DNA from: a virus
Length of the DNA: 64,000 nucleotides
Virus record (IMG/VR): IMGVR_UViG_3300018079_000002
Coordinates: 1 to 64,000 of that record
Reading direction: 5' to 3' (one strand)
Shown: piece after piece, positions 48,656-56,215 of the stretch
Layout: every line of letters starts with the position of its first letter
Position numbering within the stretch: position 1 is the stretch's first letter
The notes under the pieces: generated by a model
Database searches by the model: none
Told to the model about the DNA's origin: nothing
Seen by the model: the letters and a program-made list of their open reading frames with translations, nothing else
Translations under genes and position numbers: made by a program

Positions 48656-50581
48656 TTATTCAACTTCACCCCAGCTAGGACCGATCTCCACGTCCACTTT
48701 ACTGGGCACCTGCAAGGGCACGCAGGTCCGCATAATCTCACCGATCTCCTCGGCCTGCTTATCGTCACGCACGCTGCCGTCCAGCTCGTCATGCACCTGG
48801 AGCTGGAGCTCGTGTCCGGCTGCGTCACACATCACCATGGCCGTCTTGGTCTGATCAGCACTGCTGCCCTGGATCAAACGGTTCAGCGCCTTATGGCACC
48901 AGTCGAAATTCCCAAGTGCATCCTTGGGAAACCGGCAGCGCCTTCCGCCCACCGTCACAATGAAGCCACGACTAAACGCAACTTCTTCGCAACGCTTGGC
49001 CAGCTCCTTGATGAACGGTGCCTTGTCATTGAAGGTGTCGAGGATGGTTTGTGCCTCGTTACCGGCCACTTCGATCTTCCGCTTCTTATCGGCCTTACCT
49101 ACTTCAATGACCTTAGTGGGTAGCTTTAAGTCCCGCGCCAACTTAGCCCCACCCATACCGTAACACAGCCCTAAGTAAACAATCTTCGCGTAACTGCGTT
49201 TCAACCCGGTCAAGTCCGCCATCATCTGGTGGTTGTCCGTATTCGGGTCGTTGCGATACTTGTCCGCAGCTTCCTGGGCACGGGAGCAATCCGCTAGCAC
49301 CGCATAGTGGGTCAGCACCCTGGGCTCCTGCTGCGAATAATCTGCGCTCATCCAGAAGTCAGTATCAGGCCGGTAAATCGAACGCCAGCGTTTGGCGAAT
49401 TCGTCACGCGCAGGTTGCTGCTGCATGTTCGGGTGCTCGCTGCTGAGACGGCCATAGCGTGCACCCCTAATCGCACCTTCTTCGTCTTCGCGTGCAATCT
49501 GATTGAAGACACAGTGGATACGGCCCTTACACATGTGGTCCCGAATACTGGCCGCAAAGGTGGTGCGTAGTTTATTAACCTTTCGTGCCCAGAGGATGGC
49601 TTCGGCCACCGGGTGGTCAATCCGGTCGAGCATAATCTTGTCAATATTCGGTGCACCCTTGGCGGTGCGGCCTACCTTGACTCCGATCTGCTCCAGGGCA
49701 GGTGCAATCAGGGTGGGTTGCCACACGCTGCCCACGGGAATAGCTATGCCGGTCTGGTGCTTTACCTTGGCCAGCGCCTCGGTCTCTTCGTAAAGGCACC
49801 AGCGTTCCACGCCTTCCAGCCGGTCCAGGTCAATGCGCACACCACGACGGCGCATCTTGACCAGCACCGGGAGCACCTTGCTTTCCAGGTTATAAATCTG
49901 CCACAGCTCCTGCTGGTCAATGATCTGTTCCTGCTTGCGTAATATCTCCAGTGGCCGCCGGGCATCCGCCTTCGCGTAGTCAGCGACATAGCGTGCCGGT
50001 AACTGCCACAAGTTATGCCAAACTTCTTTTTCGGGAATACCGGACAGCATCGCAGCATTCTTTAACATGGCCATGTCCTTACCGGGAATGCCATGACGTT
50101 CGCACAACGCACCTAAGTTATATTCGTCCAACAGTTCGTCGATCAGTGGGTCTGCAATTTGAACATCACGGAAGAACTTAACGTTGTTGAACCAAACCCC
50201 GTATTCGGCAAGATAGTCTAAGTCATAATTCATATTGGCCCCACCCAGGTCACCATCATAGTGCCTCGCCTGATCCTTCAAGTAGTCGAATACCTGGGTG
50301 GGGTCCAAATTGTCGCCGCCGCCATGTCCAACGGGTAAGTAAAAGTCCGGACCATCTTCAATGGCGAAAGATACTCCGGCAATTCGGCCGTCCCTCCTGG
50401 GGCCAGGACCAAGCTTCTTGAGATTCGGGTCTTTCGTCTCAATGTCGATACCGACACGCTTGGCACCTGCCCAGGAGGGTAGCTGGGAGACGGGGGTAGG
50501 TCTCCAGTCTCCTTGCGGTTGGAATAAGGGAAGCTGGAAGCCAGCAGCCCCTCGTGCAGTGTTATGTTTGCGCCGAGCCAT
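48656..50581 (-). CDS. DNA polymerase I (family A) with 3'-5' exonuclease
   Basis: 641 residues. Exonuclease: GIDIETKD (D46, E48), ANMNYDLDYLAEYGVW, and YVADYAKADARRPLEI. Polymerase: motif A SADYSQQEPRVLTHYAV, motif B region RSYAKIVYLGLCYGMGGAKL, motif C LQVHDELDGSV (H597, D598, E599). No 5' nuclease domain. The replicative enzyme; it would have to accept a modified dUTP precursor if the hypermodification scheme is right. Confidence 0.93.
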   Translation of the reverse strand: MARRKHNTARGAAGFQLPLFQPQGDWRPTPVSQLPSWAGAKRVGIDIETKDPNLKKLGPGPRRDGRIAGVSFAIEDGPDFYLPVGHGGGDNLDPTQVFDYLKDQARHYDGDLGGANMNYDLDYLAEYGVWFNNVKFFRDVQIADPLIDELLDEYNLGALCERHGIPGKDMAMLKNAAMLSGIPEKEVWHNLWQLPARYVADYAKADARRPLEILRKQEQIIDQQELWQIYNLESKVLPVLVKMRRRGVRIDLDRLEGVERWCLYEETEALAKVKHQTGIAIPVGSVWQPTLIAPALEQIGVKVGRTAKGAPNIDKIMLDRIDHPVAEAILWARKVNKLRTTFAASIRDHMCKGRIHCVFNQIAREDEEGAIRGARYGRLSSEHPNMQQQPARDEFAKRWRSIYRPDTDFWMSADYSQQEPRVLTHYAVLADCSRAQEAADKYRNDPNTDNHQMMADLTGLKRSYAKIVYLGLCYGMGGAKLARDLKLPTKVIEVGKADKKRKIEVAGNEAQTILDTFNDKAPFIKELAKRCEEVAFSRGFIVTVGGRRCRFPKDALGNFDWCHKALNRLIQGSSADQTKTAMVMCDAAGHELQLQVHDELDGSVRDDKQAEEIGEIMRTCVPLQVPSKVDVEIGPSWGEVE

Positions 50582-50582
50582 T

Positions 50583-50930
50583 TTAGGCAGCGTGTAACAT
50601 ACGGAAGAAAGTCCACCGGTCCACCGGGTGGCGTTGTGCTTCCTGGCGCATTTGCATCAGCGTGGTGCGCCGTTCCTGGAGTTTGGCTTTGCCCTTGTCC
50701 GGGTCTTGGCCAAGCAACTCCGTGTAGTCAGTGAGGATGCGGCCATTGTCGTGGCCAATCAACACACCGGTAGTGGCGTCAAACACGAAGTGCTGGCCAC
50801 TCGGTGACGTGACGTTCAGCACGGCCAGCCCCTCACATAGCTCCGTGTGCCGGTCGTATTCGAGCTCGGTGCTGATCAGTCCGACGTGCACGCATGGGTT
50901 GGTAAGTGCAGCCCAGATTGTGGTCTTCAT
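50583..50930 (-). CDS. Hypothetical protein
   Basis: 115 residues. GLAVLNVTSPSGQHFVFDAT and TGVLIGHDNGRILTDYTELL form a beta-rich part; the end is helical and basic (TTLMQMRQEAQRHPVDRWTF). Between the Nmad1-like and polymerase genes; unknown. Confidence 0.55.
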   Translation of the reverse strand: MKTTIWAALTNPCVHVGLISTELEYDRHTELCEGLAVLNVTSPSGQHFVFDATTGVLIGHDNGRILTDYTELLGQDPDKGKAKLQERRTTLMQMRQEAQRHPVDRWTFFRMLHAA

Positions 50931-51397
50931 TTATTGTCTCTGTGGTTGTTAGCTTGGACCACTCCGCGAGCACGCATTTCAGCCTCGACAAGAAGCAGGT
51001 AGCGACGAAGATCGCGAACGTCGTCCAAAAGTCCTTCGGGTCGCTGGTCGGCAGCCAGACCAGCGAAGATATCCCAGGCAGGCACCGTCACTCCGGCCCA
51101 CCGGCTCATTGGTGCCAGTGCCGCTTTCTGTTCTGCGTTGCAGGCTGCATAGTCACTCGGCCACTTAGCTGGGTCGAGCGCAACTTCCATGCGGTCGAAC
51201 TTACGGCAGAATTGCATGAAGGCACCAGCGCCTCCACGTGACTTCCAGCTATCACCGTAGGAGACTGCGGCCTTCTTCAGACCAGCCGAGTCTTCTTTGA
51301 TGATACCGGCGATTGCCTCAAAAAGGATGATCTTATCCTCTTGAGTTATGCCATCCAGGTATTCCAGGAAGGCGAATGTTGCTGCTTTATCTGTCAT
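50927..51397 (-). CDS. Nmad1-like protein (DUF1599 type), nucleotide-modification associated
   Basis: 156 residues from ATG at 51397 (ATGA overlap with the cupin-like gene). The core SYGDSWKSRGGAGAFMQFCR continues into KFDRME, and the end has GLLDDVRDLRRYLLLVEAEM. This YGDSWxxRGGxGAFM pattern is that of a small helical family repeatedly found near phage base-modification genes (nucleotide modification associated domain). Biochemical role not known; a nucleotide-handling function is inferred from neighbours. Confidence 0.6.
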   Translation of the reverse strand: MTDKAATFAFLEYLDGITQEDKIILFEAIAGIIKEDSAGLKKAAVSYGDSWKSRGGAGAFMQFCRKFDRMEVALDPAKWPSDYAACNAEQKAALAPMSRWAGVTVPAWDIFAGLAADQRPEGLLDDVRDLRRYLLLVEAEMRARGVVQANNHRDNK

Positions 51398-51858
51398 TGG
51401 GGCACTCCAGTCCATTGGTCTTTACCGAATTTTTGATCCATGTATTCTCTCCAGTGCACCCATCCTCCGAGTGTATGGAAACCCCATGAACGTTGCTTGC
51501 GACCAATAAACACCAACGTCCATGCTGGTATAAATTTACCCCATTCGTCCGTGCGCAGCTCCACCCGATGAATGTCCGTGGCCTTGTGCCGCAGGACACT
51601 TCCAGGTCCGCACCAGCGCCGACGGTCAGTAAGTGGCGGGTGGTCCGTTAGGTATTCCCAATAGCCACCGCGCAGGATGAACGTGGTAAAGTTCCACGGA
51701 TGATCGTGCATGTCATCACGATCGTTCCGGTGAATGTTATGTAGGTAAATGCCGAACCAACGTGATCTCAGCACGAAGTAACGGGTCAGGTAAGGCGAAC
51801 CGTCTTGGTCGGCAATCGTGAATGGCCGGAGCCACTTGAGTAATAGTTTCTTGATCAT
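51394..51858 (-). CDS. Cupin-like conserved phage protein
   Basis: 154 residues. Beta-rich with His/Asp pairs: HNIHRNDRDDMHDHPWNFTT, then FILRGGYWEYLTDHPPL and VLRHKATDIHRVEL. The spacing of H-x-H-type residues resembles a double-stranded beta-helix metal site. Such proteins occur in many phages near nucleotide-metabolism genes with no assigned reaction. In this operon a sugar-, base- or amino-acid-handling role is possible but unproven. Confidence 0.55.
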   Translation of the reverse strand: MIKKLLLKWLRPFTIADQDGSPYLTRYFVLRSRWFGIYLHNIHRNDRDDMHDHPWNFTTFILRGGYWEYLTDHPPLTDRRRWCGPGSVLRHKATDIHRVELRTDEWGKFIPAWTLVFIGRKQRSWGFHTLGGWVHWREYMDQKFGKDQWTGVPQ

Positions 51859-52463
51859 ACTTCGGGTGTTCTGGTGTGTTCAAAGTGCGTCATAAAGTCA
51901 TAGACGCTGTTGGGCAACGGGTCCACTTGCTTCTCGAACCAGCCGTTGACCATACCTAGGGCACCAAGAATATTACGGTTGCCGAGCGCAAGCTGGTCAT
52001 GGCACCACAACCAGAATTCCAGGCGGTCAATCACGTCCAGCCACCAAGCATCGTCCTGACTTAGGATAGGTATTTGGATAGCTTTCTTCTTAGTCACCAC
52101 TGCCTCAGCGGCACGATACTCGATGCCTAACTGGTCGTTGAACCACTTAGCTGGAGCCGGCAAATCGCCTAACCAGCGTTCGGGTACGTCATGCAGTATC
52201 AAGGCCAGGATCAACTCCCGGCTGGCGTCTGGCTTGAGCACCAGCAGCAGCGTTAGGGCGTCCGCCACGTGCTTGCCTACCGTGTATTCACCGACGTGCG
52301 GCAGGGTGTGGCAGCGCCTCGTGTTGTTGCACTCGCGAAACATCAGCACCCGGTGCACCAGCCGTTCCGGTGCCATGTCCGGATGTCTGGCCACCGATGC
52401 ATCTTCGCGCACCGTCTTGAAGGGATGAAATGGTCCATCGTATATCGTCTTAGGCTTATCCAT
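51855..52463 (-). CDS. HD-domain nucleotide phosphohydrolase (YfbR/DatZ-like)
   Basis: 202 residues from ATG at 52463. VGEYTVGKHVADALTLLLVL supplies H65; HDVPERWLGD supplies H91, D92, E95 and D100 in the spacing HDxxExxxxD used by the 5'-deoxynucleotidase YfbR; IDRLEFWLW supplies D136. Related phage HD enzymes (DatZ) clear the canonical dNTP competing with a modified one. Next to a TS-family enzyme it may degrade dTTP/dTMP, but substrate is inference. Confidence 0.75.
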   Translation of the reverse strand: MDKPKTIYDGPFHPFKTVREDASVARHPDMAPERLVHRVLMFRECNNTRRCHTLPHVGEYTVGKHVADALTLLLVLKPDASRELILALILHDVPERWLGDLPAPAKWFNDQLGIEYRAAEAVVTKKKAIQIPILSQDDAWWLDVIDRLEFWLWCHDQLALGNRNILGALGMVNGWFEKQVDPLPNSVYDFMTHFEHTRTPEV

Positions 52464-53496
52464 GCTGCACCCCGTCATCCATGACTTTTTCAAACTTCGC
52501 TTTCCTGCGAAGTAACCATTCGTTGCCTGCGCGTTGCCAGTCCGGTGCTTCGCATGCAGTCAACGCCTCCAGGGCAGCGCCGTAACGTTCTCCACCTTCC
52601 GTCTCCTTGAAACGACGATAGGCGTTGCACATCGGCGCCACCACCTTGCGGAAGAACTTGGTCTTCAGGCCGGGTGGTGTGCCCAGTTCCATAAATGCCT
52701 GCAGGTCCGCTTCCCAGTGCTCGATCAATTCCCCTGGGCTTAGTAACGGCTGGTAATTGGTCGTGCCTTGTTGGTAAGGGTCGTTGTTGGCAACTTTCTG
52801 ATACGGCATATTGCCCAGGGAGAACAACGGCTCGGCGGTGGCCAGGTAGCCGTGCATGTTGTTACTGAACTGGTAGTATGGCCCCATTTCGCAGCCGATC
52901 AGCATGGCCAGGTATTCTTGCAGCACACTGAAGTGGACTGCGTTCGCACCGAGCGCACCCCAAACCAGGTCGTTGCTGCGATTGCAAACTGTCATAGTCA
53001 GACGGCCTGCCGTGTCGCGCAGGAAGTAGGCATGTGTATTGCAGGGCAGGTCTTTGCTTTGCAGCCCCAGGTCGTGGAAACCATCCCACATAGCCAGCAC
53101 CTGCCGACGGCAGTCCGGATTGTTCTTGAGTGCTAGCGCAATCGGGTAGAGCTGGTCCTTGCCGAAGTGCTTGCGCCAGCGAAACCCGTAGGCCGCGTTG
53201 AAGGTCTGGCCGTCATCCGAGAAGTCCGCCATGCGCTTAACATAGGCAGCGACGAAGGCTACGTCATTTCTCCCGGCCAGCATCCACAGGGACTCGACCA
53301 GATGGAAGAACGGATTGCAGTCGCGCTCCGGCCAGAACATTACCCGTTCCCAGGGACGTTCGTATTGCACGATCACCGGTGCCGGGAACACCAGCACTGG
53401 TCCATTTCGGCTTTCGCGTTTGACTCCATGTTGCTGGAGTTGATTCATTGCGCAGGGCAACACCTGGTGCACGTTCCGTGCCTGTATTCCATACAT
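52456..53496 (-). CDS. Thymidylate-synthase-family pyrimidine hydroxymethylase (dUMP candidate)
   Basis: 346 residues. Features of the TS fold: NPFFHLVESLWMLAGRNDVA (E68), FNAAYGFRWRKHFGKDQL, catalytic Cys in LPCNTHAYFLR (C152), and NRSNDLVWGALGANAVHFSV (R173, S174, D176, N185). The NRSNDxxWGxxGAN block is that of hydroxymethylase-type members (dCMP/CMP/dUMP hydroxymethylases) rather than classical TS (RSCDxxLGxPFN). With a hydroxymethyl-dU kinase beside it, making 5-hydroxymethyl-dUMP is most likely. dCMP or plain dTMP synthesis are the alternatives. Confidence 0.75.
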   Translation of the reverse strand: MYGIQARNVHQVLPCAMNQLQQHGVKRESRNGPVLVFPAPVIVQYERPWERVMFWPERDCNPFFHLVESLWMLAGRNDVAFVAAYVKRMADFSDDGQTFNAAYGFRWRKHFGKDQLYPIALALKNNPDCRRQVLAMWDGFHDLGLQSKDLPCNTHAYFLRDTAGRLTMTVCNRSNDLVWGALGANAVHFSVLQEYLAMLIGCEMGPYYQFSNNMHGYLATAEPLFSLGNMPYQKVANNDPYQQGTTNYQPLLSPGELIEHWEADLQAFMELGTPPGLKTKFFRKVVAPMCNAYRRFKETEGGERYGAALEALTACEAPDWQRAGNEWLLRRKAKFEKVMDDGVQHG

Positions 53497-53502
53497 AGGC
53501 TA

Positions 53503-54393
53503 TTACTTGGTTGAGCGGAAGAGTTGTTTCGGTCTTCCCTGACCGAGCCGAGCACGTTCGTATTTGTCGAATTCGCAGAGCGTGTGCTCGACTTCACGCA
53601 TCTCCCATAGGGGCCATTGATCGCACCAATACTTGGGGTGGCGCGAATATTCTAAAAGGTTCATCATGCCCAGGGCGAGCACGAGTTGATCTTCGTCTGA
53701 GTGGTAATTGAAGTGACCGATCTCGCCGTATACAACCCGGCTTAGGCCACGGGCAGCGCCTGGACCGGCGGACGCCCATTCGTTGATGTCCGTGGCCTGC
53801 TCCAGCACCCGTGTGTGGCGTAAGTCAGTGACAATTTCGTAAGCCATGAAGTTACCCACATAGGGAAACTCGCGCAGCAGTTCCCAGGCATAGCGTAAGG
53901 TATTCGCCTTACCCATCTTGAACCATAACTCCTTGTAGCAGTCACGTATGGGTGCAAGGATTTCGGCGATACCTTCAAACTTCGTTTTACCGGCTGGTGT
54001 CTTAAGCATGTAGGCCGAAGTTACAATGGGTGGCTCCAGCTTGGCCACCTGTGCACGGCAGCGCGTCGTGTCCCAGCCCTTCTCCAGGAGGATATGTGCC
54101 ATTGCCTCCAGGGTTGAAATGCGATTGAAGAAACGGCAGGCACACATGGCAATGACAACCTTGGGGTCATGCTTCAAGGGCTTGCGGATGTTCTTCTTGA
54201 TCCACCGCGTGGTGGTGTCGTCCTCGCGGAAGACGTTGCAAAAGCGATACGTCTGGAGTATCGGGTCCGTGGTCCAGGATGAGGCAGGCGTCTTGGCTTC
54301 GGTGCGCATCAGATAAATCGCGTAGCGCGTTGATGCGTAACCAAAGAACGGAGCCAGCCCCACCCACTCTTTGGTGGGCGGTAGCTCTTTCAT
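53503..54393 (-). CDS. Alpha-glutamyl/putrescinyl-thymine pyrophosphorylase-like amino acid:DNA transferase
   Basis: 296 residues. The N-terminal block STRYAIYLMRTEAKTPASSW, then TDPILQTYRFCNVFREDDTT and WIKKN is the diagnostic region of the DNA-hypermodification proteins described with 5-hmdU kinases. Later, LLREFPYVGNFMAYEIVTDL (residues 162-181) is a helix-hairpin-helix-like loop with Asp180, in line with the DNA-glycosylase-related fold of this family. Family knowledge: displaces (pyro)phosphate from 5-phospho-hydroxymethyl-dU in DNA and installs an amino-acid amine. Starts in a 4-bp overlap with the kinase gene. Confidence 0.8.
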   Translation of the reverse strand: MKELPPTKEWVGLAPFFGYASTRYAIYLMRTEAKTPASSWTTDPILQTYRFCNVFREDDTTTRWIKKNIRKPLKHDPKVVIAMCACRFFNRISTLEAMAHILLEKGWDTTRCRAQVAKLEPPIVTSAYMLKTPAGKTKFEGIAEILAPIRDCYKELWFKMGKANTLRYAWELLREFPYVGNFMAYEIVTDLRHTRVLEQATDINEWASAGPGAARGLSRVVYGEIGHFNYHSDEDQLVLALGMMNLLEYSRHPKYWCDQWPLWEMREVEHTLCEFDKYERARLGQGRPKQLFRSTK

Positions 54394-54947
54394 GCCAACC
54401 CCAGCATTTCTTCTATGAGGTCAGCAGCCTGCTGACGGTTGCAACGGAAGACCTGGACCGGTTTACCCGGCAGCTCCTCGAACCGTTGCGCCGCACGTTT
54501 GGCTTGGCTGTGCTTGGCGGTGGTGTTCTTGGTTGGCACCGGCTCCATTTCGCCTCGCGCCTGACGGCGTGCATTGACACCGGCGAGGCAGGTTTCGATT
54601 GTTTCCTCGATGAATACCACCCGGCAGTCAGGCAGCTCCTTGGTGCGATTGATCTCGTTTGTCAGCAGCAGCCCCTCGAACAGCACGTTGCGTCCGAGTG
54701 CTATCTGTTCCTGGATAAGTTGATACGTTGTATCAATCTTAGTGATGGTATCACAACCACCGCACGGTGACTCATAGTGTCCCAGGACGGCCAGCTCTGG
54801 CGTCCCTTCACCATTGCGCATGATGTAATACAAAGGCTGCTTGCGGTCTTCCACTCGCACCGGCTCCTTGTTGGAGTAGAGACTCATAATGTGACGAACA
54901 AGGAATGACTTACCTGAGCCACTTGTTCCACGAATATTGATGATCAT
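54390..54947 (-). CDS. 5-hydroxymethyl-dU DNA kinase-like P-loop protein
   Basis: 185 residues. Walker A GTSGSGKS at residues 7-14, a GHYESPCGGCDTITKIDTTY block (57-76) characteristic of phage 5-HMUD kinases, and a Walker B-like NVLFEGLLLTNE (87-98). A basic lid follows (NARRQARGEMEPVPTKNTTA). In the known scheme it phosphorylates the hydroxymethyl group of 5-hmdU already in DNA, priming it for the transferase encoded next. Promoter candidate and direct repeats lie upstream (55031-55106). Confidence 0.8.
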   Translation of the reverse strand: MIINIRGTSGSGKSFLVRHIMSLYSNKEPVRVEDRKQPLYYIMRNGEGTPELAVLGHYESPCGGCDTITKIDTTYQLIQEQIALGRNVLFEGLLLTNEINRTKELPDCRVVFIEETIETCLAGVNARRQARGEMEPVPTKNTTAKHSQAKRAAQRFEELPGKPVQVFRCNRQQAADLIEEMLGLA

Positions 54948-55030
54948 AGACTGCTTTGCTCAAACCGACGTTGACTGCTCACTAGACTGGTTTACCCGCC
55001 ATCCGTGCGGACCAGCTATCTGAATGTTGT

Positions 55031-55059
55031 CATTTTCGCTGACGCACGTAAAAAGGCAA
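55031..55059 (-). promoter_or_regulatory. Promoter candidate upstream of the modification kinase
   Basis: TTGCCT (55059-55054), T-rich spacer start, 17 bases, then AAAATG (55036-55031) followed by ACAAC. Matches the 40259-40287 candidate at the -35 and in the trailing GACAAC, but the -10 is poor. The gap 54948-55101 has no other gene. Confidence 0.35.
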
Positions 55060-55074
55060 CGATAAGTTACTAAA

Positions 55075-55106
55075 GGTTATTAACGTGTTATGCACCGGTT
55101 ATTAAC
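55075..55106. repeat. Direct repeats GGTTATTAAC, 22 bp apart
   Basis: Two identical 10-bp copies at 55075-55084 and 55097-55106 (GTTAATAACC on the minus strand), start-to-start 22 bp, i.e. two helical turns, just upstream of the promoter candidate at 55031-55059. The second copy includes the stop codon of the 59-aa gene. Fits an activator or repressor dimer site. Confidence 0.5.
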
Positions 55107-55281
55107 TTTCCAGGCCCACGGCCTTTAGGGCACGCTGGGCAATCATTTCAAACTCGGCCATGGAGAGGCGCTGGGTGGAGCCGGTTAAGTTGTTAACCAC
55201 CAGCGCGTAGTCCTCCGGCGGACGGATAATGAAGGTTGATTCCTTCGAACGAAGAACCATTTCCACAAATTCGCCTTTCAT
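55102..55281 (-). CDS. Small protein (59 aa)
   Basis: 59 codons from ATG at 55281 (ATGA overlap with the upstream stop) to TAA at 55102. MKGEFVEMVLRSKESTFIIR, then PPEDYALVVNNLTGSTQRLS and an amphipathic helix AEFEMIAQRALKAVGL. Codon use and coupling support it. Unknown function. Confidence 0.6.
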   Translation of the reverse strand: MKGEFVEMVLRSKESTFIIRPPEDYALVVNNLTGSTQRLSMAEFEMIAQRALKAVGLES

Positions 55282-55490
55282 ATCATTGGCCCACTCTTAA
55301 GTTGATCAACGTAGGCCGCATTGGTGCGGCCAGTTGCCCTGCAGGAACGGCACTGCACTGCTGAGAAGTCAGAAGACTTGACGCGATAACCATCGAAAGC
55401 CGAACAACGGGCATTACGTTGCACCACTACCCAGTTGCGCTCGGCCACCGGCTTCTTACGTTCCGGACAATGACAGTTGAACCAATGCAT
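55278..55490 (-). CDS. Small Cys-rich protein
   Basis: 70 residues. WVVVQRNARCSAFDGYRVKS followed by AVQCRSCRATGRTNAAYVDQ is a pattern seen in many unnamed phage zinc proteins; N-terminal CHCPERK adds further Cys. Starts right after the discoidin-like gene. Unknown. Confidence 0.6.
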   Translation of the reverse strand: MHWFNCHCPERKKPVAERNWVVVQRNARCSAFDGYRVKSSDFSAVQCRSCRATGRTNAAYVDQLKSGPMI

Positions 55491-56215
55491 TACCGTGCGA
55501 GCTGTTCGGTGCGATAAAAGTTGCCACTGTTGGTGCTAATCCTGGGGCCAACCCAGCGATGCTCGTAATTGGTGGTAATGGTTTCGGCTTTGCGGGTCCA
55601 GGTGTCCTCCAGGCGCATCTTGCTGTCGATACCATAGCGCAGGTTCGGCATACCACGCATGATCACCACGTCCTGGCGGTCAGTCACTGAGTGCCCGTTC
55701 TGCTGGAATACGAAAATACGGTGCTGCATTTCCAGCAATGGCCCATCAAAGCGATAACCGAACACGGCCAACTCCCCGATCTCCAGATTAGTCGGATACT
55801 TAACCTGGATACGAATAAACTTCGCTGGCCGTCGCACCTGGAGCACCTGCGGAAAGTTGACCCACTGCTGGAAGCGATAGCTAAAGGTGGTCACGTCCGG
55901 GTCAAAGGCGACATTGGTGGTGGCGCTATTGAACGGCAGGTTGGAGACAAACACGAAGAAGTTGGTGGGCGCATTGCTCGCCCTGGGCAACACTTCCAGG
56001 TGATTGATCCAATTGGTTTGGGCGAATGACAACTCCAGCCACGGGGTGTCCTCAAAGCCACTGACCGCAAACGTATTCGTGTTTCCATCGATGGCATTCG
56101 AGGCTGGCAGCACCTGTGACGACTGTGACGCGGACGCGCCTCTGGTGACGTTCGAATTCTGCGCATGAATAACGCCTGTTAGGAGCAGGCCCATTAGTAT
56201 GATTATTCTTTTCAT
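55490..56215 (-). CDS. Exported discoidin (F5/8 type C)-like protein
   Basis: 241 residues. Signal peptide MKRIIILMGLLLTGVIHAQ. Residues about 20-150 follow the F5/8C plan: NVTRGASASQSSQVLPASNA with the IDGNTNTFA turn, DTPWLELSFAQTNWINHLEV, and FIRIQVKYPTNLEIGELAVF. The C-terminal part ends ISTNSGNFYRTEQLAR. F5/8C domains bind sugars or surfaces. Located inside the DNA-modification block, between the flavoprotein and the kinase, which is unexpected. May act at the cell surface or be structural. Confidence 0.65.
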   Translation of the reverse strand: MKRIIILMGLLLTGVIHAQNSNVTRGASASQSSQVLPASNAIDGNTNTFAVSGFEDTPWLELSFAQTNWINHLEVLPRASNAPTNFFVFVSNLPFNSATTNVAFDPDVTTFSYRFQQWVNFPQVLQVRRPAKFIRIQVKYPTNLEIGELAVFGYRFDGPLLEMQHRIFVFQQNGHSVTDRQDVVIMRGMPNLRYGIDSKMRLEDTWTRKAETITTNYEHRWVGPRISTNSGNFYRTEQLAR

